Below are positions 45,484 through 57,054 of a stretch of DNA of 64,000 nucleotides, one piece after another. This DNA is from Termitomyces sp. T153 (Eukaryota; Basidiomycota; Agaricomycetes; Agaricales; Lyophyllaceae). The notes under the pieces were generated by a model. The model was not told the origin of the DNA. It did no database searches and saw only the letters and a list, made by a program, of their open reading frames with translations. The stretch covers positions 1 through 64,000 of the forward strand of contig JACKQL020000185.1 in the NCBI GenBank assembly GCA_018296165.2, in the 5' to 3' direction. The translations under genes and the position numbers were made by a program. How positions within the stretch are numbered: position 1 is the first letter of the stretch; the number at the start of each line of letters is the position of its first letter.

Positions 45484-45496
45484 TAATATCAAGACT
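45484..45496 (+). promoter_or_regulatory. Self-priming primer-binding site
   Basis: TAATATCAAGACT abuts the LTR and is the perfect 13-nt reverse complement of 44921-44933. In Tf1-type elements the RNA 5' end folds onto the PBS and primes minus-strand synthesis. No tRNA complement is proposed here. Confidence 0.8.
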
Positions 45497-45515
45497 CCCC
45501 CTTACCCCATTCTCA

Positions 45516-48021
45516 ATGTCTGCGTTTAACCCCACATACAACCCCATCGGTTACCCAACCAATGCCTATGGCTGACCCCTACTGGAAAATCCCTATGCCC
45601 CCTTCTACCCAGGTCCCTTCGCAGATCAGTACATGCCCCATCACTGGAGCCCTGACCCCAACCAGGCATTCCACACCCCCTCCATCAGCCAGGGAATACC
45701 CCTGGGCTGGCGCTGCCCTCCCGCATTCCACGCCGGTGGCAATAATCCCCGTATCAACCCCAGAGGATACTCCGCAGCACCCCCCAACCCCGCCTACTTT
45801 CCCCCCACCCATTACTATGCATATCCAATCCCTGCTGCAGCCCCAGTCCCTCTGGAGCCCATGGATAACTATTCCCCCCCCTGCCCACCATTTGCCGCTC
45901 AAACTCCTCCTTCTCCTAGGCAGCAAAGGGTCAAAGCCTATGCCCAGCAATGCGACGAAGTCCTCTGCTTCCTCTGCCTGTCCCCCATGGAATTTGCAAG
46001 GTGTATCCACACCCTCCTCACCAACCTAGGCTACCCCGACACCTCTGCAACTCTGGAGGTCTGGGCAGATCGACTCCTCAACTTCCACAAATGCTACCTG
46101 CAAGGAAACCTCCTGGAGAATACGCAAGGCACCCTGGGCATCGATGATAACTTATGGAATGAGCTCCGTGCCTTGGTCAAAGAAATCCACACTAGCCCAA
46201 ACCCCTGCCCCTTTGAAGACCCTCTGGATCCCACCCGCTCCTTCCACATGCAATGCAAGGAACCCATCAAAACACGAAATGAAGCCCCATCTTCCATTCC
46301 CCGTCAGCAGGAAGAACTCAACATGGCCTCCAGCATCTTGAGGAACCTCAACCCCATGGGGGGGTTGTTCAAACAACCCGCCACCCACACCTTGGCTCTC
46401 TCCGCCTGGCCCTGGGCCAGCTCTGTGCCCAGCACCTTCCAAACCTGGGACCAACCTGCCGCTCCGGAACTCTGTTCCCAATGACCACCCCTACACGTTG
46501 ACAATGACAACCAGACCCTCTCCTATATTGATGAGCCAGGCAACCCCACCAATGAACACGCCCCACGCAACGGACCTCAACAAGACCAACCCCCCCACTT
46601 TGATCTCCATGCTCCTCATATCAATGCCCCTCCACCCCGTCCCAACGCCCCAGTTCCCCCACAACAGCCCATGGGCCTTGGGGCATCCCGACCCCCTTTT
46701 TCCACCAACCCCTCCCATCCTCCACCTGCCCTGATGCCTAATCCCCCCACTGACGCCAACTATTTTGGACCCCAACCACAGGACCCCCTCCCCTTGATGG
46801 GCCCCAGGACCTGCCCCGGGTAGTGTGGGTCAAAACCCCGGTGGAGGACCACCCAATAGCGGACCCCCTGGAGGATGGGGCCCAGCAATGGACAACCTTC
46901 CCCCCCAGCGCGGAAACGGAAATCACTACTACTACTACTACAATGCCAGACCCCCACCTCAAACTCAAAATTCACAGGACAATACCCACAATGCACTGGC
47001 CCGGGAGGGCAAACTCAACATCCAGAAGCCCGAACCCTTCACCAGCCGTGACCCTTGGAAGTGGCAAATCTTCCTGACTCAGTGTTTAACTATGTTCCAA
47101 GCTAAGCCCATCACCTTTCAGCTTGAGAGCTCATGAGTAGCCTTTGCCACATCATACTTACAGGGCATCACCTTCGACCACTACACCGCGCTACTCCGGT
47201 TTGACCCAAACAATCCCATACTCTCCAATTGGCTTGCTTTCACCCAAGAGTTCTTGAGTAAGTTTGGCGTCTTTGACACCATAGTGGAGGTGGAGGAAAA
47301 TCTCTTCAACCTCTGAATGCATGACAACGAATGCTTCATGACCTTTATCGTATGATTCAAACGAGAGGCCTATGAGACCGGCTGGAATTACAACGCCCTC
47401 TGGTTCACCCTCCATTGTGCCCTACCCCAATGGATCAAATACGTCCTTCGCCTCGTGCCCAAGCAAACCACCTATAATGGGTACAAGGTGCTCATTACCC
47501 AGGTCGACCAATGTTACTGGGAAGACCACAGCAAAAACACGGCACCCTGGACCTCTTGGAACACCTCCGGTAACACCAACTGGCAGGCTGGAGCAACCAA
47601 TGGCATTCAATCCTCAATCCCCACTAACCCTGTCAACCCCAAACCCTGCTTCCCTCCGGGCCAAGGAGTCCCCAACACCCACCCACCCCTGGGGCAGTGC
47701 CCACCCACCCAGCTCAATGCCGCTGACCTCCATGACACCCCAGTACTCCTGGATACCAACCCTGATGACCATGATAACATCCAGGACCCCGCCGATGATC
47801 AAGAAGCCCTATGTGCAAACAGAATCCAGGACAGCCCATGGATCGACATGCCAGAGGAAATGCAGGAGAAACGATGGAAGGAGGGCATGTGCATCCTATG
47901 TGGTGAGCAGGGACACTTTATTCACAGTTGTCCTAAACAACAGGTGATGGGACACGCCGTGTGGATAATCGACAGAGAGGACTGTAACTACCAGTTCACA
48001 GAAAACGAGTCAGTAGTTTAG
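45516..48021 (+). pseudogene. gag
   Basis: The frame starts MSAFNPTYNP (45516). The N-terminal 300 residues are Pro/Tyr-rich, then QRVKAYAQQCDEV and WADRLLNFHKCYL. A poly-Tyr run lies at 46923-46940. The capsid-like part reads NIQKPEPFTSRDPWKW, NPILSNWLAFTQEF and YNGYKVLITQVDQCY. A CCHC knuckle CILCGEQGHFIHSC is at 47891-47932, ending in TAG at 48019. TGA codons at 45573, 46482, 47134 and others, plus a frame change between about 46.80 and 46.83 kb, disable it. Where the decayed copy at 7.4-10.8 kb can be compared, several of these TGA sites read CAA there, so CGA (Arg) was ancestral. Gag forms the particle and binds the genomic RNA. Confidence 0.85.
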
Positions 48022-51000
48022 GTCTGGGAGACACACTAGACTGCGAACCATACCCTGACGTCTTCTCTGCCCCAGCCACACTCCTCTGTGCAATGGTACT
48101 CACCCCGAATAATCCCCCAGCACACCTCCCCTCCCACTCGTCCACAAACCTCCTCCTCTGCACCACTCTCCCCTTCACCAACAAACCCGTCCCCACACTA
48201 GTCAACAGCAGCACCACCGATAACTTCGTTGATGAATCCCTGGTGGCGCTTGCCCCACAACCTCTCCATTGCCTCCCTGCCCCAATCCCCCTCAAACTCT
48301 TTGACAGAGACTCTACCCCAGCAGGAGACATCACTCATTGCCTAGAAACAACCCTGACCTTTGCTGACAGACAACAGCAAGAACTCTGACTACTCGTCAC
48401 AAAATTACACCCCTCCACCCCCGTCATCTTAGGGTTCTCATGGCTCTGCTCCACCAATCCCTGTGTTGATTGGCCCAGTCTCACCCTCCACCTTGACCGG
48501 GACAACCCCACCGACTCCGGGCTGGTACTCTTTGATGTCTCACCCCCCTCCGAGAACTCTGAGACCATGATCAACCAACCCCGGACCCCTCTGCAACTTT
48601 GCTCTAGGTCTGCACAGTCATTCGTCATCCATGTCTGACTTGGTGACTCACTCAAGGTCCTCCCCACCCTCGTAGACAGTGGCGCCTCTGGTGTCTTTGT
48701 CAGCAACCAACTCAATCTCTGACACTGTGACCTTGACAAACCCCTCAAGCTCCAACTCTTCGATGGGAGCCCCACCATGACAAGAATCATGCAGTACCAT
48801 GACAACACCCTCACCCTCGATAATGACCTGCAATTCCAGGCCCGACTCCTTGTTACCCAACTACCCCTGTTGACCCCAATCATGCTTGGACTCCCATGGC
48901 TGTGAAATGTCAATCCCAACATCAACTGGAAGAACCTCACCATGCAATTCCCCAGCTCCGAAGCAAGCTTAGCAGCCGCCATCCACCTCCACCTCCAGTC
49001 TATCTCTGATCTTGATGTTCCCTGCCCTGACACCATCACCTCCGGAATGACTCAGGATTCCCCAACCCCCGATGCCAACCCTGATGGAGAAAGAAGCACA
49101 ACTCCATCTTGAGCACCCTTGGACAAATTACGACGGCTGCCCCCCAACATACCCCGAAATCAGTATAAGGGCCTGCGCTACCCCGACCAGCAATGCCTGA
49201 AGCCCCTGACCGACCCCGACGTCACCCCAGACCCGACTGTTACACCTATGGTACCCAACTCCGTTGACCCCAGAGACCTCGACATTAAAATCATCGGCAC
49301 CGTCCTCTTCGTGTGCCTCCTATGAGAAGGCACCCCCGCCTTCCAGTTGCAAGTCATGCCAGCCCTACCCAAGGAATACCTCCATGCAGGGACTACTGCA
49401 CCAGAAAGCAAGATGGAGGAACAGATCCTATCTGAAGTAGTTCCTCCAGAGTATCATGAGTTCACTGACGTGTTCTCTGAAGGAAGTGCCAAGGAACTCC
49501 CTCCGCACTGCTCCTATGACCACAAGATTGACCTTGAAGAAGGTACATCACCCCCGTTTGGCAAGATCTACAACATGTCCGAAATCAAGCTCCAGGCCCT
49601 GAAGGAATACCTCAACAACATGCTTGGCAAAGGTTTCATACACCCATCAATCTCCACAGCTGGCGCCTCGGTTCTGTTTGCCAAGAAAAAAGATGGATCC
49701 CTCCGACTCTGTGTGGACTATTGGGGACTCAACAAAGTCACCAAAAAGAACCAGTACCCCCTCCCCTTAATCAGAGACCTTGTTGATCATCTTCGCAGTG
49801 CCAAGATTTACACAAAAATCGACCTCCATTCCGGCTACAACAACATCCGGATTGCCCCGGGACATGAATGGAAGACTGCCTTTTGCACCCGCTATGGCCT
49901 CTTTGAGTATCTCATAATGCCCTTTGGAATGACTAACTCCCCCGCCACCTTCCAGTACTTCATGAATGACATCTTCCACAACATGAACAACGTTTTTGTC
50001 ATTGTATATTTGGACGATATCCTGATCTACTCGAATTCGCTAGCAGAGCATTTGGAGCACGTCCGCCGTGTCTTGGAACAACTCTGAGAATACCACCTTC
50101 ATGCTAAACCCGAGAAGTGCTCCTTCCACACAATGGAAGTCAAATATCTCAGAGTCATCGTCACCCCTGATGGTGTGCGCATGGACCCTGCCAAGGTCGA
50201 CATGATACTCAACTGGCCCTCCCCATGGAACATCAAGGAAGTACAGTCATTCTTGGGGTTTGCTAACTTCTATTGCTGCTTCATCGACAACTACTCTGGG
50301 ATCACCAAACCCCTCAACCGACTCACATGGAAGGACACCCCTTGGGACTGGGACAGCAAGTGCCAGAGCATATTCCTCCTCCTGAAGAAGGCCTTCACCT
50401 CTGCTCTGGTCCTCTGCCACTTTGACCCCTCCCTACCAATTGTGCTTGAATGTGATGCCTCCGACTATGCTATCGCCAGGATACTCTCCCAGTCAGACTT
50501 GGGGAGCAAGGATCTCCACCCCATCACCTTCTACACCCAATCAATGATCCCAGTGGAACTCAACTACGATATTTATGACAAGGAACTCCTTGTGATCATT
50601 GAAGCCTTTCATCAGTGGTGGGCCTACCTCGAGAGGTCCCCACACTGCATCCAAGTCTACTCTGACCACAATAACCTGCAATATTTTATGACCACGAAAC
50701 AGCTCAGCCGCCACCAAGCTCGATGGTCCAAAACCCTTTCAGAGTACAATTTTACTATTCACTACTGCCCCGGGTGACTCGGCACAAAGCCTGATGCCCT
50801 CACTCGAAGACCCGACATGTATCCAAAGAAATCATTCGAAACCAAACAAAATGCATTCAACCATTGAGTGGTAATCCCACCTGAACATCTACATGCTGTG
50901 CTGATTTTAAACGAAGAAGGAATCCTCCAGCAAATCAGGAATTCACCCCCGGACCCCTTCTTCAACCAGCATGGCCCCCACAACAACCCCGATGAGTCGA

Positions 51001-52370
51001 GCATAGACAACCCCTTTTCGCTATTCCCAGACCACCGCCTCCTGCTCTGGAGTGGACGAATCTATGCCCCGGACCACAAGTCCATTTGCCTCAACATACT
51101 CTGACAGCACCATGATCACAAACTCTGGGGGCACCCAGGAATTCGTAAGACCCTTCAACTCATCTCTCAGACTGATTTTTGGCCAGGAATGAAGAAGGAC
51201 GTCACGCGATACGTAAGGGCCTGCAAACCCTGCCTATGGGCCAAAGTACCCTGCCACCACCCCCACGGATTACTGAAACCCCTCCCCATCGGCCGCCGCC
51301 CCTGGTCCTCAATATTGATGGATCATATTGTCAAACTCCCCGACTCTAAAGGTTTCGACAGAATCCTCGTCGTCATCTGCCGCCTTACTAAACAAGCCCT
51401 CTTCATCCCCTGCCACACTACCGACACTGCTCTGGACTTTGCCAAACTATTTCTCGAGCACGTATTCTCCAAACACAGACTTTCCGACGACATCGTCTCC
51501 AACTGCGGACCCCTATTCGTATCCCATTTTTGGCAATCGCTGTGCAAGGCGCTTGAAATCAAAACCAGCCTCTCTACTGCCTATCACCCGGAAACTGATG
51601 GACAAACTGAATGCATAAATCAGACGTTAGAACAGTATCTTTGCCTCTATGTTAACTATTTACAGAATGACTGGCGCGCAGAGCTTCCCCTCGCCGAATT
51701 CACCTACAACAACACACCTCACTCCACCACCGGAGTTTCCCCCTTTTACGCCAACAAGGGCTACAATCCCCAACTCACGCTGTTCCTCAAAGACATCCCT
51801 TCCCACGTTGCCCATCTGATCCCTCCACCAATTCCTCCAGGACGAGATCAACACCGCCAACCAAGCCTACTCCAAGCATGCTGATGCCCATCGCAAGCCG
51901 ACCCCCGACTGGCCTCCTGGCACCTTGGTCTGGCTCGACCGGCGAAATCTCAAGACCCAGAGGCCTTTCATCAAACTCGACCACAAACGCCTTGGCCCAT
52001 TCAAGGTCCTCCAGAAGGTCTCCACCCACACTTACAAGCTCAACCTCCCTCCAGGCCTGAAGGGCCTCCACCCTGTGTTCCACGTTCGACTCCTTGAAAA
52101 GCATGCTCCAGTCCCCTTCCCTGGCCAATGCCCCAGCTGACCGCCCCCCGTCGAAGTCGAGGATGAGTATCACTATGAGGTCGATGAGATCCTCGACTCC
52201 CAGATAGTCCATGGCCGACTCCAGTACTTGGTCCGCTGGAAGGGCTACAGACCTGAGGACGACACATGAGAACCTTGAAAGAACCTTGACAGAGCCCCTG
52301 ACAAACTCCGGGACTTCCACCGATGAAATCCTGCCAAGCCCTGGAACCCCCGGGACTGACCCAACACAGA
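48022..52370 (+). pseudogene. pol: protease, RT, RNase H, integrase, chromodomain
   Basis: One frame to about 51.82 kb, then shifted. Protease active site LVDSGASG near 48671. RT: LRLCVDYWGLN, YTKIDLHSGYNNI and IVYLDDILIYS with the YLDD box near 50006. RNase H: LECDASDYA near 50448. Integrase: zinc-binding HHCC (HHDHKLWGH, CKPC; 51110-51235), core Asp at 51320 (LMDHIV), SNCGPLF at about 51497, where the second catalytic Asp is Asn, and DGQTECINQ with Glu near 51608. Chromodomain: [19 protein letters not shown] near 52165-52250. About ten in-frame TGA codons (for example 48386, 49322, 50084, 50774, 51101) and the shift near 51.83 kb inactivate it. Chromodomains steer integration to particular chromatin in this family. 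Confidence 0.9.
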
Positions 52371-52585
52371 TGGCAGTAGTGGGCATAACCCCCGCCTCTG
52401 GGTTCACCAGGGATTCAACTCCCAACAGTACTCTCCTATGTGTTTTCACTTACTCCTCTCCTTGCTCTATCTGAAACTTCCCACACTCAGCAGAAGGACC
52501 AGAGAATGTATAGCGACAAGCGGTGAATATACATATTGAACAAGAATAGACAGAAAACAATTCAACCATGGGGTCTGAGTTCCCC

Positions 52586-54276
52586 TCATTCCTCCTCCAA
52601 CCCTAACCCTGCTACCCTTCCCACCATGAACACTTCCAACTGTGCCACTACCGTCACCAGAACCTTGGGTTGCCCAGGAAGCAGTTCCCCTATGTCCGTC
52701 GCCATCTCCCACCATGCTCTGGGGTCTGCCATTGCCCTCTGCCGATGCCCTGCCAGCAGACGCCCCATCTGCGTAACCCCTTGACCCAACTCCAGCAGAA
52801 GGTCCCCGGGCATCCTCGCCAACCCATCATGGATGGACCCCAGTGCTGCCGATGCTCCATTGAGAAGGATGTGATGCTCCCTGACCCAGTCTATGGAAAC
52901 GGAATCAGTGCTTGGGAGATGGGAAGTGAGGAAACCACTCACAAAGCACTCCTTGCCAGCCCGAGGCTGCCTCATTGGCAAGCCATTCCTCCTGCTGCTG
53001 TGCCCTCTCTGCCGCTGCCCAAACTCCCCTAGTGCTGGAACCCTGCTGATCCTCCCGCACCCCTGAGCCTCCCGCCTGCTGCATCGCCACCTCTGCCACC
53101 TCCACCTGCATCTGCAAATGCACTGTCCACACCTCCAACTTCTGCAGACAAGACAATCACTCCGCGGCAGTCCCCACGGCAATGTCCTTGTCCTTCCATG
53201 CCAAGTCCCATTCCCTCCGAACCCCATCCAGCTCCCATTGAGCCCCGTCCCTCTCCTCCCATACCCCCTGAACCTCCTCCTCACGTGTGACCAACAACTG
53301 TTCCAAGCTCTCTACCTGACGCCGCAGAAAGGCCTCCGCAACTGACCACAACCTATCCGCAGACTGCTCAACGGGGGCTCTGGATGTAGGAAAGTATACC
53401 GTGGAACCAGGGGGGCCCCCCATTACCTGCTCGCCCTGCGCCTGCTTACTGGGACCTGCCTTGGGCAAAGGAAACACTCTCTGTTTCCCTTTCTCCTGCG
53501 TGGAAGGGGCCCCCTCCCTCCGTCCACCCCGCGGGGGCCCCACCTTCATAGCAGGCGTGCTAACCCGTTCCCCTTCCCCAGCCCTGGAGCCCCTCCCTGA
53601 CACCCTGCCCTTCCACTCTTCCTCCAGTTGCACTGCGACCCAATCTCGATCCCACCCTTGCTCTGCCGCAATGCAGGTGGCATGCCAACTCAGGGTGATG
53701 GAGCACTTCTCATGCCGTGAACAGCATGGAAGGCACACCAACATATTCCACTGTACCCCCGATGCAGGCACTTCAAATTCACACTGCTCCCCTCATCAGG
53801 TGCAAGATGCACACTGCAGGGGCATGTTGGTCTGGGAAACATAAAGCTAAGTAACCACTCACCAGGGCCGCCACCTGACACCACTCGAAGGTGGGGGGAC
53901 CCCTCGCCTGACCCACCGCCTTGGCAAACTGCTCCGGCATCACTTCCGCCTGTACCACCCTTGAACCCTCTGGGACAAGCTGGACCACCCCCAGACAAAT
54001 GCCAGACTTGAAGCGTGTAGAAGGGGCCATGCCCGCCGGTGGCTGCATCACGTCCGCACCAGACAATAGCCCTGAGGGACCTGCCATGGCCGCAGACAAC
54101 TCTGCAAAGGACTGATCAGTATTCTGGGGTACATGAGACAGACCGCCCTCACGGCTATGGTACATTGCCTCAATCTGATGGCAATCTTGATGACCCTCTG
54201 AATCCTCGGAAGATGATGGCTGGGATGGTGGGGACGGTGACCTAGATGCTGTGGGAGAATAAGCTGAAGAAGACAT
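52586..54276 (-). pseudogene. Antisense gene of the gypsy element: zinc cluster plus coiled coil
   Basis: Three exons opposite to pol: 54276-53863, 53831-52943, 52890-52586. Introns are 31 nt (GTGAGT to TTCCCAG) and 52 nt (GTGAGT to CCATAG). Frame holds across both, 535 residues. The N-terminus is Ser/Pro-rich (MSSSAYSP). Cys at about 145, 148, 155, 171, 174 and 181 form C-x2-C-x6-C-x15-C-x2-C-x6-C, close to the fungal Zn2Cys6 pattern except for a longer middle loop. A basic Pro/Gly linker follows, then a coiled coil (about 295-430) and a Leu-rich tail (MPGDLLLELGQGV). Three TGA codons (two at 53798-53793, one near 53159) fit CGA decay. The copy at 12084-13726 shares the order, both introns and all six Cys. 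A regulatory or chromatin role is inference. Confidence 0.7.
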
Positions 54277-54476
54277 TACAACAAGCTGGAGGACTCCCAG
54301 GTGCGTCCACCCCTTTTAATAACTTAGGAAGGAGCCCCTGGCGAATGGCGGCTGCACCTTGACTTCCTTCCCCATGCCGCCACCGCTCACTGTGGTTTGA
54401 TCAATATTGATCAACTTCGATTTCCATGCCCTACCGATCCCCGACTCGCTCCCTGCGTCTTGAGGGTCTCGATGCT

Positions 54477-54489
54477 GAAGGGGGGGTAA
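54477..54489 (+). promoter_or_regulatory. Polypurine tract
   Basis: GAAGGGGGGGTAA directly before the 3' LTR; plus-strand primer in reverse transcription. Confidence 0.85.
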
Positions 54490-55485
54490 TGTCATGACCT
54501 GCTCCCTAGACACTGTTCCCAACCCCTCCCGAGTTCCCGTCTAACTCCTCTGAACCCCACCCACACTTTTGCGCCCACACTGGATAACTCCAACACTTCT
54601 CTGGCAAACCCTGATGACAACTCCAACACCCTCTCTGTAGCCATCAACACCCCCCTGAAACCTTCCCCCACTGTTCCTGGCCACATCATACATTCCCGAC
54701 CCCCTACCCTAGTTTACCTGACCCGTCCCGGAGTATCACGACATCCTTGGAGCAGCCTGCACCCCCAACTGATCCCATCAGAATACTGCTGCAGCCTGCC
54801 CTTGGATCGTACCCAACACCTGTCAACTCCGCACAGCTCTGTCAACTCCCACCGCCATATCCACTGCCCTCCGGGGTACTCAGTAGTCAGTATATAAGTC
54901 GTAGAATAACTCCTCGAACTTTAGTCTTGATATTACAATTACTGGTTTCCTATGTTTTGTCTCTCATCTCATCTCTGTTTCTGTTTTTAAGTTTCAAATC
55001 TATCTTTTTCCTCAGTCTCATCTCGTCTCCGTCTTGTCTTGACTGTATATATTTCCTTTGTTCTTCTAAGTTCCTCTTGCTCCCTACGTCAGTACAAACT
55101 CCGTGCACATGCCACGACCCAAACATTCTTACGACAACTCCAACCCTCGCTCCCCACTCGGCCCCGGGACCCATCAAGCCCGGGTAATCCCCTATCCAAC
55201 TCTGGCCCCGCCCCCATCACTCGAGAAGCCTACACTCACCCCGCAACCTGTTTGCACGCCCACGAACTAGCCCTGACACCCACCCTGGGTCAACGACCAA
55301 TACCTTCAGTCTTAGACTTCTCCAGGCCATTCAGGACTTGCTTGGGCTGTTTTTCCTAGAACCCCCTCACAAGTCTCCCCACCTCTGCTCCAACTCCGGA
55401 TGCCTGGTTATAAGCGCAGGACATCGCATCCACCTAGTAAGGACTTGCCAGTGTACTGAGCCCCCATCATCAGTGGAACCTGACA
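54490..55485 (+). repeat. 3' LTR
   Basis: 996 bp, TGTCATGACC to ACCTGACA, same length as the 5' LTR. Differences from the 5' copy are largely C/T and G/A, many at CpG. Confidence 0.95.
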
Positions 55486-57045
55486 GGATCTGGGAGTATG
55501 GGATCTGAGGGTTTGAGGCTTAATCACCAAGCTATAGCCACCACATCTAGCTCTTCAGGAAGACCTATTAGGCAGCCAGCTGCTGCTGCTGATTCATTTT
55601 CCATAGTGATCCCTGAACTGTTTTTCCTGAAGGATAGGATGCTCCTTTACAGGATCCCATTCCTAGAATGGTGCCTCCTCCACCTGCTCCTCCACTGAAA
55701 AGAGTGAGAAAAGTTTCTATGTGAAATTCTATGCCCATCATAATGCCATCTCTATCTGCTGTACATGGAAGGGACAATAGGCTCAATCAGCCCACTATTG
55801 TTCAACCTACAGTGATCATTCCTCAAACTATTTTGCCTGAAGGATGGGATGCTCCTTTACAGCATCCTATACCCAGAATGGTGCCTCTTCTACCTGCTCC
55901 TGCACTTAGAAGAATCAGACCTGTTCCACCTCCCCCTGCTCCTGATGTTGCTCAGGAGATGGCAAACTACCAGATCGGACATGAACAAGCATTGGCTGTA
56001 TTAGAAGAGCAACAAAGGCTGAGACAAGAGCAGGACAGGCAGCAGGCATTAGCTATTCTAAGCCAGAAAAGACAGAAAAGAGCAAGACAGGAAGAAGAGC
56101 TATTCAGAGCAGAGGTCAGTTCAAATCTACTTCAAAATGCTACTTGAATTAACAAAGTTCAATAGCATATTGATTAGAATCCTGAAAATAGGCCTTTGAA
56201 TGCAACTATGGCTCAAAGGATCTCTCAAGGCTGGGGAGAGCAACATGTAGCTGATTTGGAAGAGGACCTTCAATGGTCTAGGTCTTCAGAATGACATACC
56301 TTCTGATGATGAATTGGAATATGTTGATCCTGCAGAACATCAGCTGACAGAGCAATTGGATCCTCTCCTTGATGATCCATTGGGTCCCCAGGATGACATA
56401 CCTTCTGATGATGAATTAGAATATGTTGATCCTGATAGACATCAACCAGAAGAGCAAATGGATCCTCTCCTTGATGATCCATTAGATCCTCAGGATGATA
56501 TACCTTCTGATGAAGACTTGGAATATGTTGATCCTGTTCAACAGAGACCTGCAGAAGACTTGGACCCTGCCCTACCCAATCATCCAGCAGGACTACAAAA
56601 TCCTGCTGAGCAGCCTCCCCTTGAACTTCCTATTCCACCACAGCTTGGCCCTGTTCAGCCTATTCCAAAAGGAAGGCAACCTTACTTGATTGAATGTTTT
56701 CCTCACCATCTTGATCCTATGGCTGTCATATGTCCACACTGCCAAGCTCTACATTTTGATGCTGAAAAGCTCACCAAGTCTACTAGGAACAATCCAAAAT
56801 TTGGCATGTGCTGCTTACAAGGCCAAGTGAATTTGCCCAGGCTTTGAGATGCTCCAGCAGATTTACTCAACCTACTCCATGGCCACCACCTTCTCTCTGA
56901 CAATTTTAAAACATCTATTTGTCAATACAATACAGCCTTTGCATTCACATCTCTGAGACTTAGTATTGATCATGCTATTACCAATGCACCTGGACCATAC
57001 AGCTTTAGGATCAATGGAGAATTATATAATTTGACAGGTACCTTG
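55486..57045 (+). pseudogene. Helitron protein, middle part (H5)
   Basis: Continues the gene broken at 44488. Frames with small shifts show LPEGWDAPLQ units and a Pro-rich region. A Gln/Arg-rich coiled stretch follows (EEQQRLRQEQDRQQAL). An acidic tandem repeat (3 x 34 residues: DIPSDDELEYVDP, DPLLDDPL) comes next, then CPHCQALHFDAEKL and FGMCCLQGQVNLPRL. The CxxC...CC...G-x-V-x-L-P pattern followed by YNTAFAFTS and YSFRINGELY is the usual lead-in to the Helitron Rep domain. Several TGA/TAG codons occur. It ends where the 1-kb repeat begins. Confidence 0.75.
56290..56560 (+). repeat. 102-bp coding tandem repeat in the Helitron gene
   Basis: Unit starts at 56290, 56392 and 56494 (period exactly 102 bp, 34 codons), two full units and a partial third. 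It encodes an acidic Asp/Glu/Pro-rich segment. Confidence 0.85.
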
Positions 57046-57054
57046 CTTCTCAAC

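Larger units (their letters stand above)
44488..55485 (+). mobile_element. Complete Ty3/gypsy chromovirus with antisense gene
   Basis: 10,998 bp: 5' LTR, self-priming PBS, gag, pol (protease, RT, RNase H, integrase, chromodomain), an opposite-strand two-intron gene, polypurine tract, 3' LTR. GGATC flanks it at 44483-44487 and 55486-55490. CpG is near normal, unlike the Helitron it sits in. Coding parts carry about a dozen TGA codons and at least two frameshifts, so it is complete in structure but not functional by itself. Confidence 0.95.
43772..57045 (+). mobile_element. Helitron copy H5, with gypsy insertion
   Basis: Starts directly behind H4. Its gene begins at 44074, is interrupted by the complete gypsy element at 44488-55485 with GGATC duplicated, and resumes at 55486. 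It continues through the proline and acidic repeats to a cysteine-rich segment that in Helitrons precedes the Rep domain, and stops near 57045 where another repeat starts. Rep and helicase parts are not seen to the right. Confidence 0.8.

Noticed and set aside
46369..46775. Minus-strand open frames across gag
   Set aside because: They overlap the well-supported gag in other frames, are not shared as frames with the decayed copy and have no motif; they are shadows of CpG- and proline-rich coding DNA.
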